A stretch of DNA of 56,002 nt from Caballeronia megalochromosomata (lineage in GTDB: Bacteria > Pseudomonadota > Gammaproteobacteria > Burkholderiales > Burkholderiaceae), in NCBI GenBank assembly GCA_001580565.1, contig LRBF01000176.1, positions 1 through 56,002 on the forward strand, in the 5' to 3' direction. A program made the translations under genes and the position numbers. Each line of letters begins with the position of its first letter. Positions within the stretch are counted from its first letter, which is position 1. The notes beneath the pieces were generated by a model. The model saw only the letters and a list, made by a program, of their open reading frames with translations, was not told where the DNA came from and did no database searches. This document shows, piece after piece, positions 34,444 to 44,741 of this stretch.

Positions 34444-35644
34444 GGCACTCTCTCCGGTAGCCGCCGAAGGCGCCGAGGTCAAGAAAAGCGAAGTATTCGG
34501 AATGGTCAAGCGTATCGGCAGCGAGTATGGGTTGCTGCTGTCGCTGGTCATCATCATGGTGTTTTTCCAGATCGCCACGAATGGCGTGTTGATGCAGCCG
34601 CTCAACCTGACCAACCTGGTGCTGCAGAACAGCTACATCGTCATCATGGCGCTCGGCATGCTGATGGTGATCGTTTCCGGCCATATCGACCTGTCTGTCG
34701 GTTCGACGGCGGGGCTCGTGGGCGCGTTGGCAGCCGTATTGATGGTGCAGTATGAAGTCAACTACGTCTGGGCGACCATTATCTGTATCGCGGCGGGCGC
34801 GCTGATCGGCGCCATGCAAGGCTACTGGATCGCTTTCTGGCGGATGCCGTCGTTCATCGTGACGCTGGCTGGCATGCTGGTGTTCCGTGGCCTGACGAAT
34901 CTCGTGCTCCAGGGGCAGTCCATTGGCCCGTTCCCGGAAGGGTTCGGCACGGTGAGTTCGGGCTTCATCCCGGATGTATTCCACGGGCAGGCGCTTCACA
35001 TCACCTCCATCCTTCTCGGCGTAGTCGTCGGTGCGCTCTTCTTCGTGATCGAGCTTCGGCATCGCGCCGGTGCGGCGAAACATGGCGTAGACAGCGGCTC
35101 GTTCGCGATGTTCGTGACCAAGAATGTCGTGCTGACGGTCCTCATCGTTGGCTTTTGCTACCTGCTCGCGTCCTATCGCGGGCTGCCGACGGTGCTGGTC
35201 ATCATGGGCGTGCTGATTGGCGTGTACACGTTCCTCATGAATCGCACGACCATCGGCCGTCGCATCTACGCGGTCGGCGGAAACGCGAAGGCCGCGCGGC
35301 TGTCAGGCGTGAGCGTGCCGGCAGTGAGCTTCCTGACCTTCGTGAACATGGGCATTCTCGCCGCGCTTGCGGGCCTGATCTTCGCCGCACGCCTCAACAG
35401 CGGCACACCGAAGGCAGGTACTGGATTCGAACTCGATGTCATCGCGGCGTGCTTTATCGGCGGTGCATCCGCATCCGGTGGCGTCGGAAAGGTTGTCGGC
35501 GCGGTGGTGGGCGCCTTCATCATGGGCGTGATGAACAACGGCATGTCCATCATGGGCATCGGGGTGGATTATCAGCAGGTCATCAAGGGCATTGTTCTGC
35601 TCGCCGCCGTGTTTGTCGACGTCTACAACAAGAACAAGGCGTAA
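34436..35644 (+). CDS. gguB: sugar ABC transporter permease (GguB/XylH type)
   Basis: This 402-residue membrane protein is of the BPD_transp_2 family. Hydrophobic segments include [15 protein letters not shown] and [24 protein letters not shown], the conserved permease motif, with about ten helices in all. Between them sit [17 protein letters not shown] and [16 protein letters not shown], the ATPase-coupling loop. It has a larger periplasmic loop between helices, as in XylH. The ATG at 34436 overlaps the ATPase gene and has GGAG nine bases upstream. It completes the ChvE-GguA-GguB importer. Confidence 0.92.
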   Translation: MRKALSPVAAEGAEVKKSEVFGMVKRIGSEYGLLLSLVIIMVFFQIATNGVLMQPLNLTNLVLQNSYIVIMALGMLMVIVSGHIDLSVGSTAGLVGALAAVLMVQYEVNYVWATIICIAAGALIGAMQGYWIAFWRMPSFIVTLAGMLVFRGLTNLVLQGQSIGPFPEGFGTVSSGFIPDVFHGQALHITSILLGVVVGALFFVIELRHRAGAAKHGVDSGSFAMFVTKNVVLTVLIVGFCYLLASYRGLPTVLVIMGVLIGVYTFLMNRTTIGRRIYAVGGNAKAARLSGVSVPAVSFLTFVNMGILAALAGLIFAARLNSGTPKAGTGFELDVIAACFIGGASASGGVGKVVGAVVGAFIMGVMNNGMSIMGIGVDYQQVIKGIVLLAAVFVDVYNKNKA

Positions 35645-35697
35645 CTGCTCTTTCAGGGCAGACCCCGATGCAGGATCAGCACTTCCGGAAACCCAAT

Positions 35698-35994
35698 ATG
35701 GTCAAGCACATCGTGATGTGGAACGTTCGTGGTGATACGCCCGAGCAAAAGAAGGAAACGGCGAATCTCGTCAAGACGGCGTTCGAGAGCCTGAGTGGGA
35801 AGATTCCCGGGCTTACGAAGCTGGAGGTCGGGCTGGACGTGAGCGCCGTGGACTATGCCTGCGACGTCGTGTTGTACACGGAATTCGAAAACCAGGAATC
35901 GCTCGACGCGTATGCCTCTCACCCTGAGCATCTGCGAGTAAAGCAAGTCGTGGGTGACGTTCGTATCGCTCGCCATCAGGTCGACTACATCTAA
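35698..35994 (+). CDS. Dabb (stress-responsive alpha/beta barrel) domain protein
   Basis: This 98-residue protein is a single dimeric alpha/beta barrel: MVKHIVMWNVRG at the start, FESLSGKIPGLTKLEVGLD in the middle, and YASHPEHLRVKQVV near the end, the usual Dabb layout. ATG at 35698 is preceded by GGAA; an in-frame ATG at 35668 would add ten residues. Dabb proteins are small and mostly of unknown function, but some catalyse aromatic polyketide cyclisation or dehydration. Here it sits between the transporter and the maleylacetate reductase, so it may help a dehydration or aromatisation step. Confidence 0.83.
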   Translation: MVKHIVMWNVRGDTPEQKKETANLVKTAFESLSGKIPGLTKLEVGLDVSAVDYACDVVLYTEFENQESLDAYASHPEHLRVKQVVGDVRIARHQVDYI

Positions 35995-36032
35995 GCGAGC
36001 GTTACCCTTCGACGAGACAGGAATCTACTCTC

Positions 36033-37094
36033 ATGTATGAGTTCACCTATACGACGCAGTCAGCCCGGGTTGTATTCGGCGCCGGAAGCATGAAGCTGAT
36101 TCAACAGGAAGTCGAGGCATTGGGCGCGCGTCGGGCGCTGGTGCTGTGTACGCCCGAGCAGAAAGCGCAAGCCGAGATCGTCTCGTCGCTCCTCGGCCCT
36201 TCGAGCGCAGGCGTCTTCGACGGCGCGCAGATGCATGTTCCCATTGAGAACGCGCGTCGCGCGCGCGAACACGCGAAATCGGTGGATGCGGACTGTGCGG
36301 TGGCGATCGGCGGCGGTTCCACGATAGGCCTGGGCAAGGCGATTGCGCTCGAATCTTCATTGCCGATTATCGCGATACCGACGACATATGCCGGATCGGA
36401 AATGACGCCGATCTATGGGATCACCGAAAACGGTCTGAAGAAAACAGGCCGCGATGCAAAGGTTATCCCGAAGACAGTTCTGTACGACCCTGAATTGACA
36501 TTTGGGTTGCCGGTAAGGCTTTCGATTGTGAGCGGACTGAACGCAATCGCCCATGCTGCCGAAGGCTTGTATGCGAAGGACGGCAATCCCGTCATGTCGA
36601 TGATGGCGGAGGAAGGCATTCGCGCACTGGCCAATGGTCTGCGCGGCGTGAAGAAAAGTGCGAATGACAGAGTAGCGCGCAGCGACTGTCTTTATGGCGC
36701 GTGGCTGTGTGGAATGGTCCTCGGCAATGTGGGCATGGCGCTTCATCATAAGCTTTGCCACACGCTGGGCGGCACGTTCAATCTGCCTCATGCCGAAACG
36801 CATGCCATCGTGCTGCCGCACGCGCTCGCGTACAACAGCACCGTCGCCGATGAAGCGATGCGTCGAATCGAAAGAGCGTTGAATGTGAAATCGGCTCCTG
36901 ATGGACTGTTCGAACTCAATGAAGAACTGGGTGTCCCGCGCGGCCTGCGAGAGATCGGGATGAACGAGACCGATCTGGACTATGCGTGCGAGGTGGCGCT
37001 GTCGAACCCGTACTGGAACCCGAGACCGATCGAGGGCGTTCCGCTTCGAGCACTGCTGCAGCGTGCGTGGGAGGGTGCACGCCCCGTTGTGTAG
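36033..37094 (+). CDS. maleylacetate reductase
   Basis: This 353-residue enzyme belongs to the iron-containing alcohol dehydrogenase group in its maleylacetate reductase branch. The nucleotide region reads CAVAIGGGSTIGLGKAIAL and is followed by IAIPTTYAGSEMTPIYGIT, both typical. The metal-site region HHKLCHTLGGTFNLPHAETHAIVLPHALAYN has the conserved histidines, though maleylacetate reductases often work without iron. It reduces maleylacetate to 3-oxoadipate with NADH, the step after hydroxyquinol ring cleavage. It is the last gene of the cluster that opens with the intradiol dioxygenase, which agrees with a hydroxyquinol route. ATG at 36033 is preceded by a weak ACAGGAATC site. Confidence 0.92.
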   Translation: MYEFTYTTQSARVVFGAGSMKLIQQEVEALGARRALVLCTPEQKAQAEIVSSLLGPSSAGVFDGAQMHVPIENARRAREHAKSVDADCAVAIGGGSTIGLGKAIALESSLPIIAIPTTYAGSEMTPIYGITENGLKKTGRDAKVIPKTVLYDPELTFGLPVRLSIVSGLNAIAHAAEGLYAKDGNPVMSMMAEEGIRALANGLRGVKKSANDRVARSDCLYGAWLCGMVLGNVGMALHHKLCHTLGGTFNLPHAETHAIVLPHALAYNSTVADEAMRRIERALNVKSAPDGLFELNEELGVPRGLREIGMNETDLDYACEVALSNPYWNPRPIEGVPLRALLQRAWEGARPVV

Positions 37095-37118
37095 CGCGCG
37101 ATCCGGCTGTCCCGACGG

Positions 37119-37901
37119 TCACCGGTCAACGGGCGTGACCTGCCATAGCGGTTCGGGCGAGACGGCGATCGCTCCTGTGAACGGGCGATCGTGCGAAAGA
37201 ATCAGCAACACGGTCGTCGCGAGGCTCACGCAGAACAGCCCGATCGCAACGGCGGATGTCAGCCGGCTTTCACCATGAACCAATGCGATCGCGAACACGA
37301 GACACGCGGCGATAATACTCAGGCATAGCCACTTGACGCCGCTGACTTCCGAGCGGCTCACCAGAATGCGCTGGCGACGGGCTTCGAGCGCCTGTTCGAG
37401 AGACATTGCTATCTGCTGCTGCGCGGTCTGTTGTCCGGGTGTGCTCGCCGGCAACGAGAGCGTGAACTGTAGCGCCTTGTTCAGCGTGGGTGGGCTGATT
37501 TTCAGCGTGACGGCGCCTTGTGCCATCATCGACCATTCGGTTGTCGCCGTGTACTCGATGTATTCCCGAAGCAGCTTTCGCAGTTGCATCTGCGCGTCGT
37601 CCGGAAAAACCGCGGCAAGGACGACGACGGATCGGAGCGCGCCGGCTTCCGTGTCGACGGCGGTGTTGGCACGGGTCGTATCGTTCCAGACTTGCGCGGC
37701 GGTGAAGGCAATGAGCAAGCCGAAGATGACGCCGATGGGCGAAAGCAGCCCGGGCGAAAGCCCCGTGAACGACCGGCCGTGCGGACCGGCGCCGATCCAG
37801 CCAGCTACGAAGTGAATCACCGCGCCCGCGACGCCGGTCGCGCCGAAAACGACGAGGGTCATTTGCCATAACGGAAGGTCATGCAGCCAGGTACTCGTCA
37901 T
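37119..37901 (-). CDS. DUF4239-like membrane protein
   Basis: This 260-residue protein has two N-terminal transmembrane segments (MTLVVFGATGVAGAVIHFVAGW and, after GRSFTGLSPGLL, IGVIFGLLIAFTAAQVW) and two near the C-terminus (LCLSIIAACLVFAIALV and a following one). The soluble middle section holds AGALRSVVVLAAVFPDD and a helical region. This arrangement matches the DUF4239 family, whose function is unknown. ATG at 37901 follows GGAGCG; a longer frame to 37973 is not needed. It converges on the maleylacetate reductase gene with only 24 bases between. Confidence 0.75.
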   Translation of the reverse strand: MTSTWLHDLPLWQMTLVVFGATGVAGAVIHFVAGWIGAGPHGRSFTGLSPGLLSPIGVIFGLLIAFTAAQVWNDTTRANTAVDTEAGALRSVVVLAAVFPDDAQMQLRKLLREYIEYTATTEWSMMAQGAVTLKISPPTLNKALQFTLSLPASTPGQQTAQQQIAMSLEQALEARRQRILVSRSEVSGVKWLCLSIIAACLVFAIALVHGESRLTSAVAIGLFCVSLATTVLLILSHDRPFTGAIAVSPEPLWQVTPVDR

Positions 37902-38004
37902 GGGACGCGCTCCGTGGACAAACGACAGGATGGACGCCGACCTCATGGCGTCCCGGCTGAACGGAACGCCCATTTAATCACAAGCGGGGCAGACGGCGCC
38001 GACG

Positions 38005-38631
38005 TCATTTGGTTTCGTCGAACGCGCCTGTGCGCACCTCGCCGTCGCGGACGTAACGGGTGATGAGCACACCGCCTGGCGTCGTGGTCGAGTGCGCCAG
38101 CGTGAAGGCGGACACGCTGGCGTCGTCGCTGAACATGCGCTTGCCGCGTCCCAGCATGACGGGGTAGATCAGAAGGCAAAGTTCGTCCACGAGCCCGGCT
38201 GCGAGCAGTTGACGCGTCATGTCGCCGCTCCCGAACGTCAACAGACTGACGCCGTCCTGACGCTTGAGCGCGCTTACGGCATCAGCGAGATCGCCCTGCA
38301 GTGCGTGACTGTTCTGCCAGACTAGGTCAGCCGGCCGATGCGTGGCCACGTGCTTGGGCACGCGGTTGAACACGTCGGCGATGGCGCGGCTCTGCGAATC
38401 GGGCGGGACGTGCGGCCAATACGACGCGAAGATGTCGTAGGTGCGGCGTCCGAGCAGCAAGGCGAACGGCTGCGAAAGCAGGTTCTGCACATGCTGGCCG
38501 ATGGCTTCACCGGCATAGGGCACGATCCAGCCGCCCAGACGGAATTCGCCGCTGGGATCTTCCGTCGGGCCGCCAGGGGCTTGAATCACGCCATCCAGAC
38601 TGATGAAGGCGGAAACGATGAGCTTGCGCAT
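38005..38631 (-). CDS. dihydrofolate reductase/RibD-C family protein
   Basis: This 208-residue protein of the RibD C-terminal/DHFR fold starts MRKLIVSAFISLDGVIQAPGGP. It continues LLGRRTYDIFASYWPHVP, LLTFGSGDMTRQLLAAGLVDELCLLIYPVMLGRGKRMF, the typical ending of this family. These stand-alone enzymes are NADPH-dependent reductases of uncertain substrate, not true dihydrofolate reductases. GGAGAACGTTC precedes the ATG. A 19-base perfect palindrome lies just upstream and may be the operator for its regulation. It is a single gene between unrelated units. Confidence 0.88.
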   Translation of the reverse strand: MRKLIVSAFISLDGVIQAPGGPTEDPSGEFRLGGWIVPYAGEAIGQHVQNLLSQPFALLLGRRTYDIFASYWPHVPPDSQSRAIADVFNRVPKHVATHRPADLVWQNSHALQGDLADAVSALKRQDGVSLLTFGSGDMTRQLLAAGLVDELCLLIYPVMLGRGKRMFSDDASVSAFTLAHSTTTPGGVLITRYVRDGEVRTGAFDETK

Positions 38632-38648
38632 GAACGTTCTCCAGGTCG

Positions 38649-38667
38649 ACGGACCGGATCGGTCCGT
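38649..38667. promoter_or_regulatory. 19-bp palindrome upstream of the DHFR-family gene
   Basis: ACGGACCG (38649-38656), GAT, then CGGTCCGT (38660-38667) form a perfect inverted repeat. It begins 18 bases upstream of the DHFR-family start. The form fits a dimeric repressor such as TetR, but no such regulator gene is adjacent; a hairpin in the leader mRNA is the alternative. Confidence 0.55.
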
Positions 38668-38728
38668 AGATACGACGAACGACTCGCCGGTCAGTCGACA
38701 ACCCGCGTTCGCTCATGCGCGGGCACGG

Positions 38729-40018
38729 TCAGCGCCGGATCAGCATCGACATCACCGCGCTCGCCGCGCAGAGTCCCGCCACGATCGGAAAGATGATCAT
38801 GGTGTGTCCCGTCGTGTCGATGACGTGTCCGATCACCGGCTCGCCGATGCCCGCGAACGCGTACGACATCGTGTTCAGCACGCCCGTGGCGGTGCCTGCC
38901 GCGCGGCGTCCGAAGAGATCGGGACACAGCGCCCAGAACGACGACGCGGGACCGAACACGAAAAAGCCGCAAAGAAACAGCAAGCCGACGCCGGTCATGC
39001 TGCCGTGCGGAACGAACATCATGCACACCGCCGTCGCCGAGGCGAGCACCATGTACCAGACGATCGCGACATAGCGCCTGCCCTGAAACAGTACATCGGA
39101 AATCCAGCTATTCGACAAGGAGCCGAGCGCCATCCCGACCGGCAGCGCCACCGTGATCCACTTCGGGTCGATCAGCGAAGCGGAGGTCTTCCAGTCCATG
39201 CCGAGAAAGTGCACCGGCACCCAGACGACGAGCGCATAGCGCGCCGCGTTCTGAAAGCCGATCGCGAGTCCCGTGATATAGAGCTTCCAGTTCTTCAGCA
39301 CGAGCAGATAGCGCTGCGCGCTGCTGAGCTCGTCGCCGGGAGAAGCGGACGCGGCTTCGTCGGTGTGTCTGTCGACGGCGGGAAGGCGTTTGTCCTCGGG
39401 ACGTTCGGCGACGAACAACAGCAGGACCAGCGCGCCGAGCAGCATGGAAAGCGGTGCAAGACGGAAGATCCAGATCCAGCCGAGATGCATCGTGCCGAGA
39501 ATCAGCACGGGCAATATGTACGCGAGCACCGACGAGAATCCCGAGAACCCGACATACACGCCGTACACGAAGCCGCGATGCTTGTTGCCCCACCAGTTCG
39601 AGAGCAGGCGGCTGCCGGGTGCGAAACCCATCGACTGGAAATAGCCGTTCAGGCCCCACGCGAGCAGGAAGAACAGGAACGTGTGGCCGAAACTGAAAAG
39701 CCAGTTGGCCGCGAGCGAGAGCACCGCGCCCGCGATCATCATGGTCTTGCCGCCGAGCTTGTCGCCGAGATTGCCGTTGATGAACTGGCCGCCCGCGTAG
39801 CACCACAGCATCGTCGCGCTGATCCAGCCGATTTCGTATTTGGACAGTCCGTAATCGAGCTGAATGCCGCTGACCGCGAAGCCGAGCGTCTGCCGGCCCG
39901 TGTAGTAGAAGAGATAACAAAAGGTGACGCCGATGAGCGCGCGCCATTTGTATTGCGCGAGCGTCGTTTCGCGGCGCGATGCTTCGTATTCCAGAACGTC
40001 GGGTGTATCGGAGGACAT
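38729..40018 (-). CDS. OPA-type MFS transporter, likely phosphonoacetate uptake
   Basis: This 429-residue, 12-helix carrier is of the organophosphate:phosphate antiporter-like MFS group. Marks are FCYLFYYTGRQTLGFAVSGI, GWISATMLWCYAGGQFINGNLGDKLGGK, GYFQSMGFAPGSRLLSNWW and GTATGVLNTMSYAFAGIGEP, as in GlpT, UhpC and related phosphonate carriers. ATG at 40018 has AGGAGACACC upstream; the longer frame to 40189 overlaps phnA. It lies 49 bases after the phosphonoacetate hydrolase gene on the same strand, so it is probably the importer for phosphonoacetate or another phosphonate. Confidence 0.87.
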   Translation of the reverse strand: MSSDTPDVLEYEASRRETTLAQYKWRALIGVTFCYLFYYTGRQTLGFAVSGIQLDYGLSKYEIGWISATMLWCYAGGQFINGNLGDKLGGKTMMIAGAVLSLAANWLFSFGHTFLFFLLAWGLNGYFQSMGFAPGSRLLSNWWGNKHRGFVYGVYVGFSGFSSVLAYILPVLILGTMHLGWIWIFRLAPLSMLLGALVLLLFVAERPEDKRLPAVDRHTDEAASASPGDELSSAQRYLLVLKNWKLYITGLAIGFQNAARYALVVWVPVHFLGMDWKTSASLIDPKWITVALPVGMALGSLSNSWISDVLFQGRRYVAIVWYMVLASATAVCMMFVPHGSMTGVGLLFLCGFFVFGPASSFWALCPDLFGRRAAGTATGVLNTMSYAFAGIGEPVIGHVIDTTGHTMIIFPIVAGLCAASAVMSMLIRR

Positions 40019-40067
40019 GGTGTCTCCTGAGAGGGCGCGATTCTTCGTCGCGCTCGTGATGTCGTGA

Positions 40068-41342
<1,275 letters not shown>

Positions 41343-41389
41343 TCACACAACCGAAAAAAAGACGCGACACCTGTCAAGAAAACTCACAT

Positions 41390-42298
41390 ATGCGACACAA
41401 GCTCCCTCCACTCAACGCGCTGCGCGTGTTCGAAGTCGCGGCGCGCGCGGGCAGTTATTCGGCTGCGGCGCGCGAGCTCAATTTGACGCACGGCGCGGTC
41501 AGCCGGCATATCGCGATTCTCGAGGACTGGCTCGGTCAGCCGCTTTTTGCGCGTGAAGGGCAGAGCATGGCGCCGTCACAGCACGCGCGCGCGTTCGCCC
41601 GCGAAATCAGCGCGGCGTTCGATCACATCGCCGATGCGGCCGAGCGATACGGGAAGAACCAGCGGGTGAAGGTCATTCGCGTGAGCGCGTCGGCGACCGT
41701 GGCGATGCGCTGGCTGATCCCGCGCCTGCCCCGTTTCGCGGAGCGCCATCCGGATGTCGATGTGCGCGTCTCCACCGCGATGTCGACCGAGCCGGCGCTC
41801 AGAGGCAGCTTCGATCTGGCGATCCGGCGTCACGTGCCGAGCGGCGGGCAGTTCCAGAGCTGGCCGCTGTTCCAGGAGCACAACACGGTCATCGCGAGTC
41901 CGCGGCTGCTGGCGAGCGCGGGGCTTTCGCGCGTGGAAGATCTAGCCGCTCAGACGTGGCTGACGAGCGAAACGCGCCCCGGCGACTGGGAAGCGTGGCT
42001 CGACGCCGCCGGCGAGCCCTTGCTGCGCGCCCATCGCACGTTGCGATTCGATCATTTCTTCGTGACGCTGCAGGCCGTCGCCGACGGCATGGGCTTCGGC
42101 ATCGGACCGTTTCCGACGCTCGACACCGACCGCGTGTCCGGGCGCATCGACATGCCGTTTCCCGGACTGACGGTAAAAGGCTCGACGTATTACGCGCTCG
42201 TGCCGCTCGATGCGGACAAGCCCGTGCACATGCGCGATTTCATGGACTGGTTGAAGGAGACCGGCGAGCCTGAGGCCGACGCGCGTGTTTCGACCTGA
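41390..42298 (+). CDS. LysR-family regulator, PhnR/GcvA-like
   Basis: This 302-residue LysR protein opens LPPLNALRVFEVAARAGSYSAAARELNLTHGAVSRHI, the GcvA-like branch, and the effector half includes VIRVSASATVAMRWLIPRLPRF. ATG at 41390 gives the family-standard N-terminus; the frame from 41330 reaches back into the divergent promoter. It is 98 bases from phnA, divergent, and probably activates phosphonoacetate use independently of phosphate starvation, as PhnR does. It is followed by another, convergent LysR gene after 18 bases. Confidence 0.87.
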   Translation: MRHKLPPLNALRVFEVAARAGSYSAAARELNLTHGAVSRHIAILEDWLGQPLFAREGQSMAPSQHARAFAREISAAFDHIADAAERYGKNQRVKVIRVSASATVAMRWLIPRLPRFAERHPDVDVRVSTAMSTEPALRGSFDLAIRRHVPSGGQFQSWPLFQEHNTVIASPRLLASAGLSRVEDLAAQTWLTSETRPGDWEAWLDAAGEPLLRAHRTLRFDHFFVTLQAVADGMGFGIGPFPTLDTDRVSGRIDMPFPGLTVKGSTYYALVPLDADKPVHMRDFMDWLKETGEPEADARVST

Positions 42299-42316
42299 GC
42301 CACGCGGCGACGCCGC

Positions 42317-43234
42317 TCAGGCCGGCTCGCCCGGCATGTCGCCGATGCGCCGGCCCAGTTCGTCGGCGCGGCGGCAGACGGCCTGCATCAACGCCATCGC
42401 GCTTCTCGAGGGCGGCGAGAACTTCGAATAGGCGAACGTCGAGACCATCTCCAGGTCTTCGACCAGCGGCCGCACGATGCAGTCGACCCCGCCCGTCGCA
42501 AACTCGTCGACGATGGCGAGCCCGAGTCCGCCGCGCACGAGCGCGAGCGCCTGATCGGCGCGCGTCACGTCGACCACGGATGTCAGCTCGACATCGGCCT
42601 GCTGGCACGCGCGGGCGATCATGGTGCCGAACGGGATGTCGCGCCTGAAGAGGATCATCGGTTCGTCCTTCAGGTCACGGAGCGCGATCCGCTCGCGGGC
42701 CGCGAACGGATGCTCCGGCGGCAGCGCGCATACCATCCGTCCGCGCATGAACGGCACGACTTCGAGATGCTCATGTTCGATCGGCAGCGAAGTCACCGCG
42801 ACGTCGACGGTCTTGCTCAGCACTTCGAGCGGCATGTCGGCCATGAGCGTCGTATGCCAGTCGACCCGCAGCCCCGGCAGCTGCCGTTTCAGTTCGACGA
42901 TGGCCGGCGCGACGATGGCGGGCGCGAGTGACGGGCTGCACGCGATACGCAGGAGGCTTGCCGGGCCGAGCGCGAGCGCCCGCGCGAACTCGTCGACGCG
43001 CAGCGCCGACTGATAGACCTGCTCCACCTCGCGAAAGAGCGCCTGCGCCTCGGCGGTCGGGATCAGTCGGCCCTTCGCGCGTTCGAAAAGGCGCAGTCCC
43101 AGCGTCGTCTCGGTGTGCGCGACGAGCTTGCTGACAGCCGGTTGCGATACGTACAGCATCTTCGAGGCCGCATTGATCGAACCGGTCAGCATGACCGCGC
43201 GAAACACCTCCATTTGCCGCAGCTTGAAGCGCAT
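42317..43234 (-). CDS. LysR-family regulator of the MFS/SDR/amidohydrolase operon
   Basis: This 305-residue LysR regulator has the N-terminal domain LRQMEVFRAVMLTGSINAASKMLYVSQPAVSKLV, and an effector domain starting LLRIACSPSLAPAIV. The pattern resembles regulators of amino acid or sugar-acid use (LysR/OccR-like). ATG at 43234 follows GGAGGAACG. It is divergent from the transporter gene at 43370, and a perfect TAACC-AAA-GGTTA site with T-N11-A spacing lies in the gap. It is probably the activator of the operon at 43370-47162. Confidence 0.88.
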   Translation of the reverse strand: MRFKLRQMEVFRAVMLTGSINAASKMLYVSQPAVSKLVAHTETTLGLRLFERAKGRLIPTAEAQALFREVEQVYQSALRVDEFARALALGPASLLRIACSPSLAPAIVAPAIVELKRQLPGLRVDWHTTLMADMPLEVLSKTVDVAVTSLPIEHEHLEVVPFMRGRMVCALPPEHPFAARERIALRDLKDEPMILFRRDIPFGTMIARACQQADVELTSVVDVTRADQALALVRGGLGLAIVDEFATGGVDCIVRPLVEDLEMVSTFAYSKFSPPSRSAMALMQAVCRRADELGRRIGDMPGEPA

Positions 43235-43263
43235 CGTTCCTCCGACGCCTCGCGTCGAGTGAT

Positions 43264-43276
43264 TAACCAAAGGTTA
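43264..43276. promoter_or_regulatory. LysR T-N11-A operator candidate
   Basis: TAACCAAAGGTTA is a perfect palindrome with the classical LysR core T-N11-A. It is 29 bases before the LysR start and 93 before the MFS start, where an autoregulated divergent activator would bind. Confidence 0.65.
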
Positions 43277-43369
43277 TAGGGTAGCTGAAACTGGGCATAC
43301 GACAGGCAACTGGCAACTCTCTAGTATTTCGAGACGTACCAGTCCTCAATACAAATGGATGGAGACACG

Positions 43370-44719
43370 ATGAACCAGACTCACCCGCCCCGCGCGATCG
43401 GCGCGCATGCTGCTGCTGCGGCGCCTGCCGCGACGCGCACCCGGGCGCGCTTCGGCATCCTCGCGCTGCTCGCGATCGGCACGATGATCAATTACCTCGA
43501 TCGCAGCGTCGCCGGGATCGCGGCGCCCGGCATGAGCCACGAGCTTGGATTGACGCCCGCGCTGATGGGCGTGATCTTCTCCGCGTTTTCGTGGACCTAT
43601 ACCGCGTCGCAGATTCCGGGCGGCGTGATGCTCGACCGCATCGGCACCCGCTGGACCTATTTCTTCGCGCTGACGTTGTGGTCGCTGTTCACCGGGCTGC
43701 AGGGACTCGCGACGGGCTTCGTCTCGCTGGTGATCATGCGGCTTCTGATCGGCATCGCGGAGGCGCCGTGCTTTCCGACCAACAGCCGCGTCGTCGCGAT
43801 CTGGTTTCCGCAGAGCGAGCGCGCCCGCGCGACGGGTGTCTACACATTCGCGGAATATGTCGGCCTCGCGTTTCTGAGCCCGCTGCTTTTCTGGATCGAT
43901 CATCGCTATGGATGGCGCGCGCTGTTCGGCATCGTCGGCGCGGTCGGGATCGTGTTCGGCGCGATCTGGCTCATGCGCTTTCGCGAACCGCACGAGTCGA
44001 AGCGCGCGAACCGCGCCGAGCTCGACTACATCGCGAGCGGCGGCGGCGTGGTCGACGGCAGTCAGCAGGCGACGCGCTTTCGCTGGTCCGATATCGCCGC
44101 GCTGCTGCGCCGCCGCAGCATGTTCGGCATCTGCATCGGCCAGTTCGCGTGCAATTCGACGAACGTGTTCTTTCTGACCTGGTTCCCGACGTATCTCGTC
44201 ACCGAACGCCACATGCCGTGGCTCAAGGTCGGCTTGATCGCGGTGCTGCCGTTCATCGCCGCGTCCGTCGGGACGCTGGCGGGCGGCTGGATTTCCGATG
44301 CCATGCTGCGGCGGGGCATCTCGCTGAACTGGTCGCGCAAGCTGCCGGTGATCGCCGGACTCGTCGCCGCATCGAGCATCGTGCTGGCGAATTACGTGGA
44401 TTCGATCACCGTGGTGATCGCGATTTTGTGCGTGGCGTACTTCGCGCAAGGGATGTCGGCGCTCGCGTGGATGATCGTCTCCGATATCGCGCCGAAAGGG
44501 CTGCTGGGCCTGAGCGGCGGCATCTTCAACCTGTTCGCAAATGCGGCGGGCATCGTCACGCCGCTCGTGATCGGGCTGATCGTCAACGCGACGGGCTCGT
44601 TCGTGTACGCGCTCGCCTTCATCTCGGGCGTCACGCTGCTCGGTGCGCTCTCGTATGTGTTCGTCGTCGGCGATATCAAGCGCATCGAGTTTGCGGCGTC
44701 CGCTTCCTCCTCTAACTGA
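43370..44719 (+). CDS. MFS transporter, ACS family (sugar acid/organic anion)
   Basis: This 449-residue carrier has the ACS-family opening MINYLDRSVAGIAAPGM, then WTYTASQIPGGVMLDRIGTRW, IGIAEAPCFPTNSRVVAIWFP and GLSGGIFNLFANAAGIVTPLVIG. The pattern is close to GudP/GarP/ExuT-type carriers for hexarates and hexuronates. GGAGACACG is before ATG 43370; an in-frame ATG at 43355 has a poorer context. It begins a four-gene operon, so its substrate should be a sugar acid, a lactone or an aromatic-derived acid handled by the three enzymes that follow. Confidence 0.9.
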   Translation: MNQTHPPRAIGAHAAAAAPAATRTRARFGILALLAIGTMINYLDRSVAGIAAPGMSHELGLTPALMGVIFSAFSWTYTASQIPGGVMLDRIGTRWTYFFALTLWSLFTGLQGLATGFVSLVIMRLLIGIAEAPCFPTNSRVVAIWFPQSERARATGVYTFAEYVGLAFLSPLLFWIDHRYGWRALFGIVGAVGIVFGAIWLMRFREPHESKRANRAELDYIASGGGVVDGSQQATRFRWSDIAALLRRRSMFGICIGQFACNSTNVFFLTWFPTYLVTERHMPWLKVGLIAVLPFIAASVGTLAGGWISDAMLRRGISLNWSRKLPVIAGLVAASSIVLANYVDSITVVIAILCVAYFAQGMSALAWMIVSDIAPKGLLGLSGGIFNLFANAAGIVTPLVIGLIVNATGSFVYALAFISGVTLLGALSYVFVVGDIKRIEFAASASSSN

Positions 44720-44741
44720 ACGACCCGGGGAAATCATTGCA

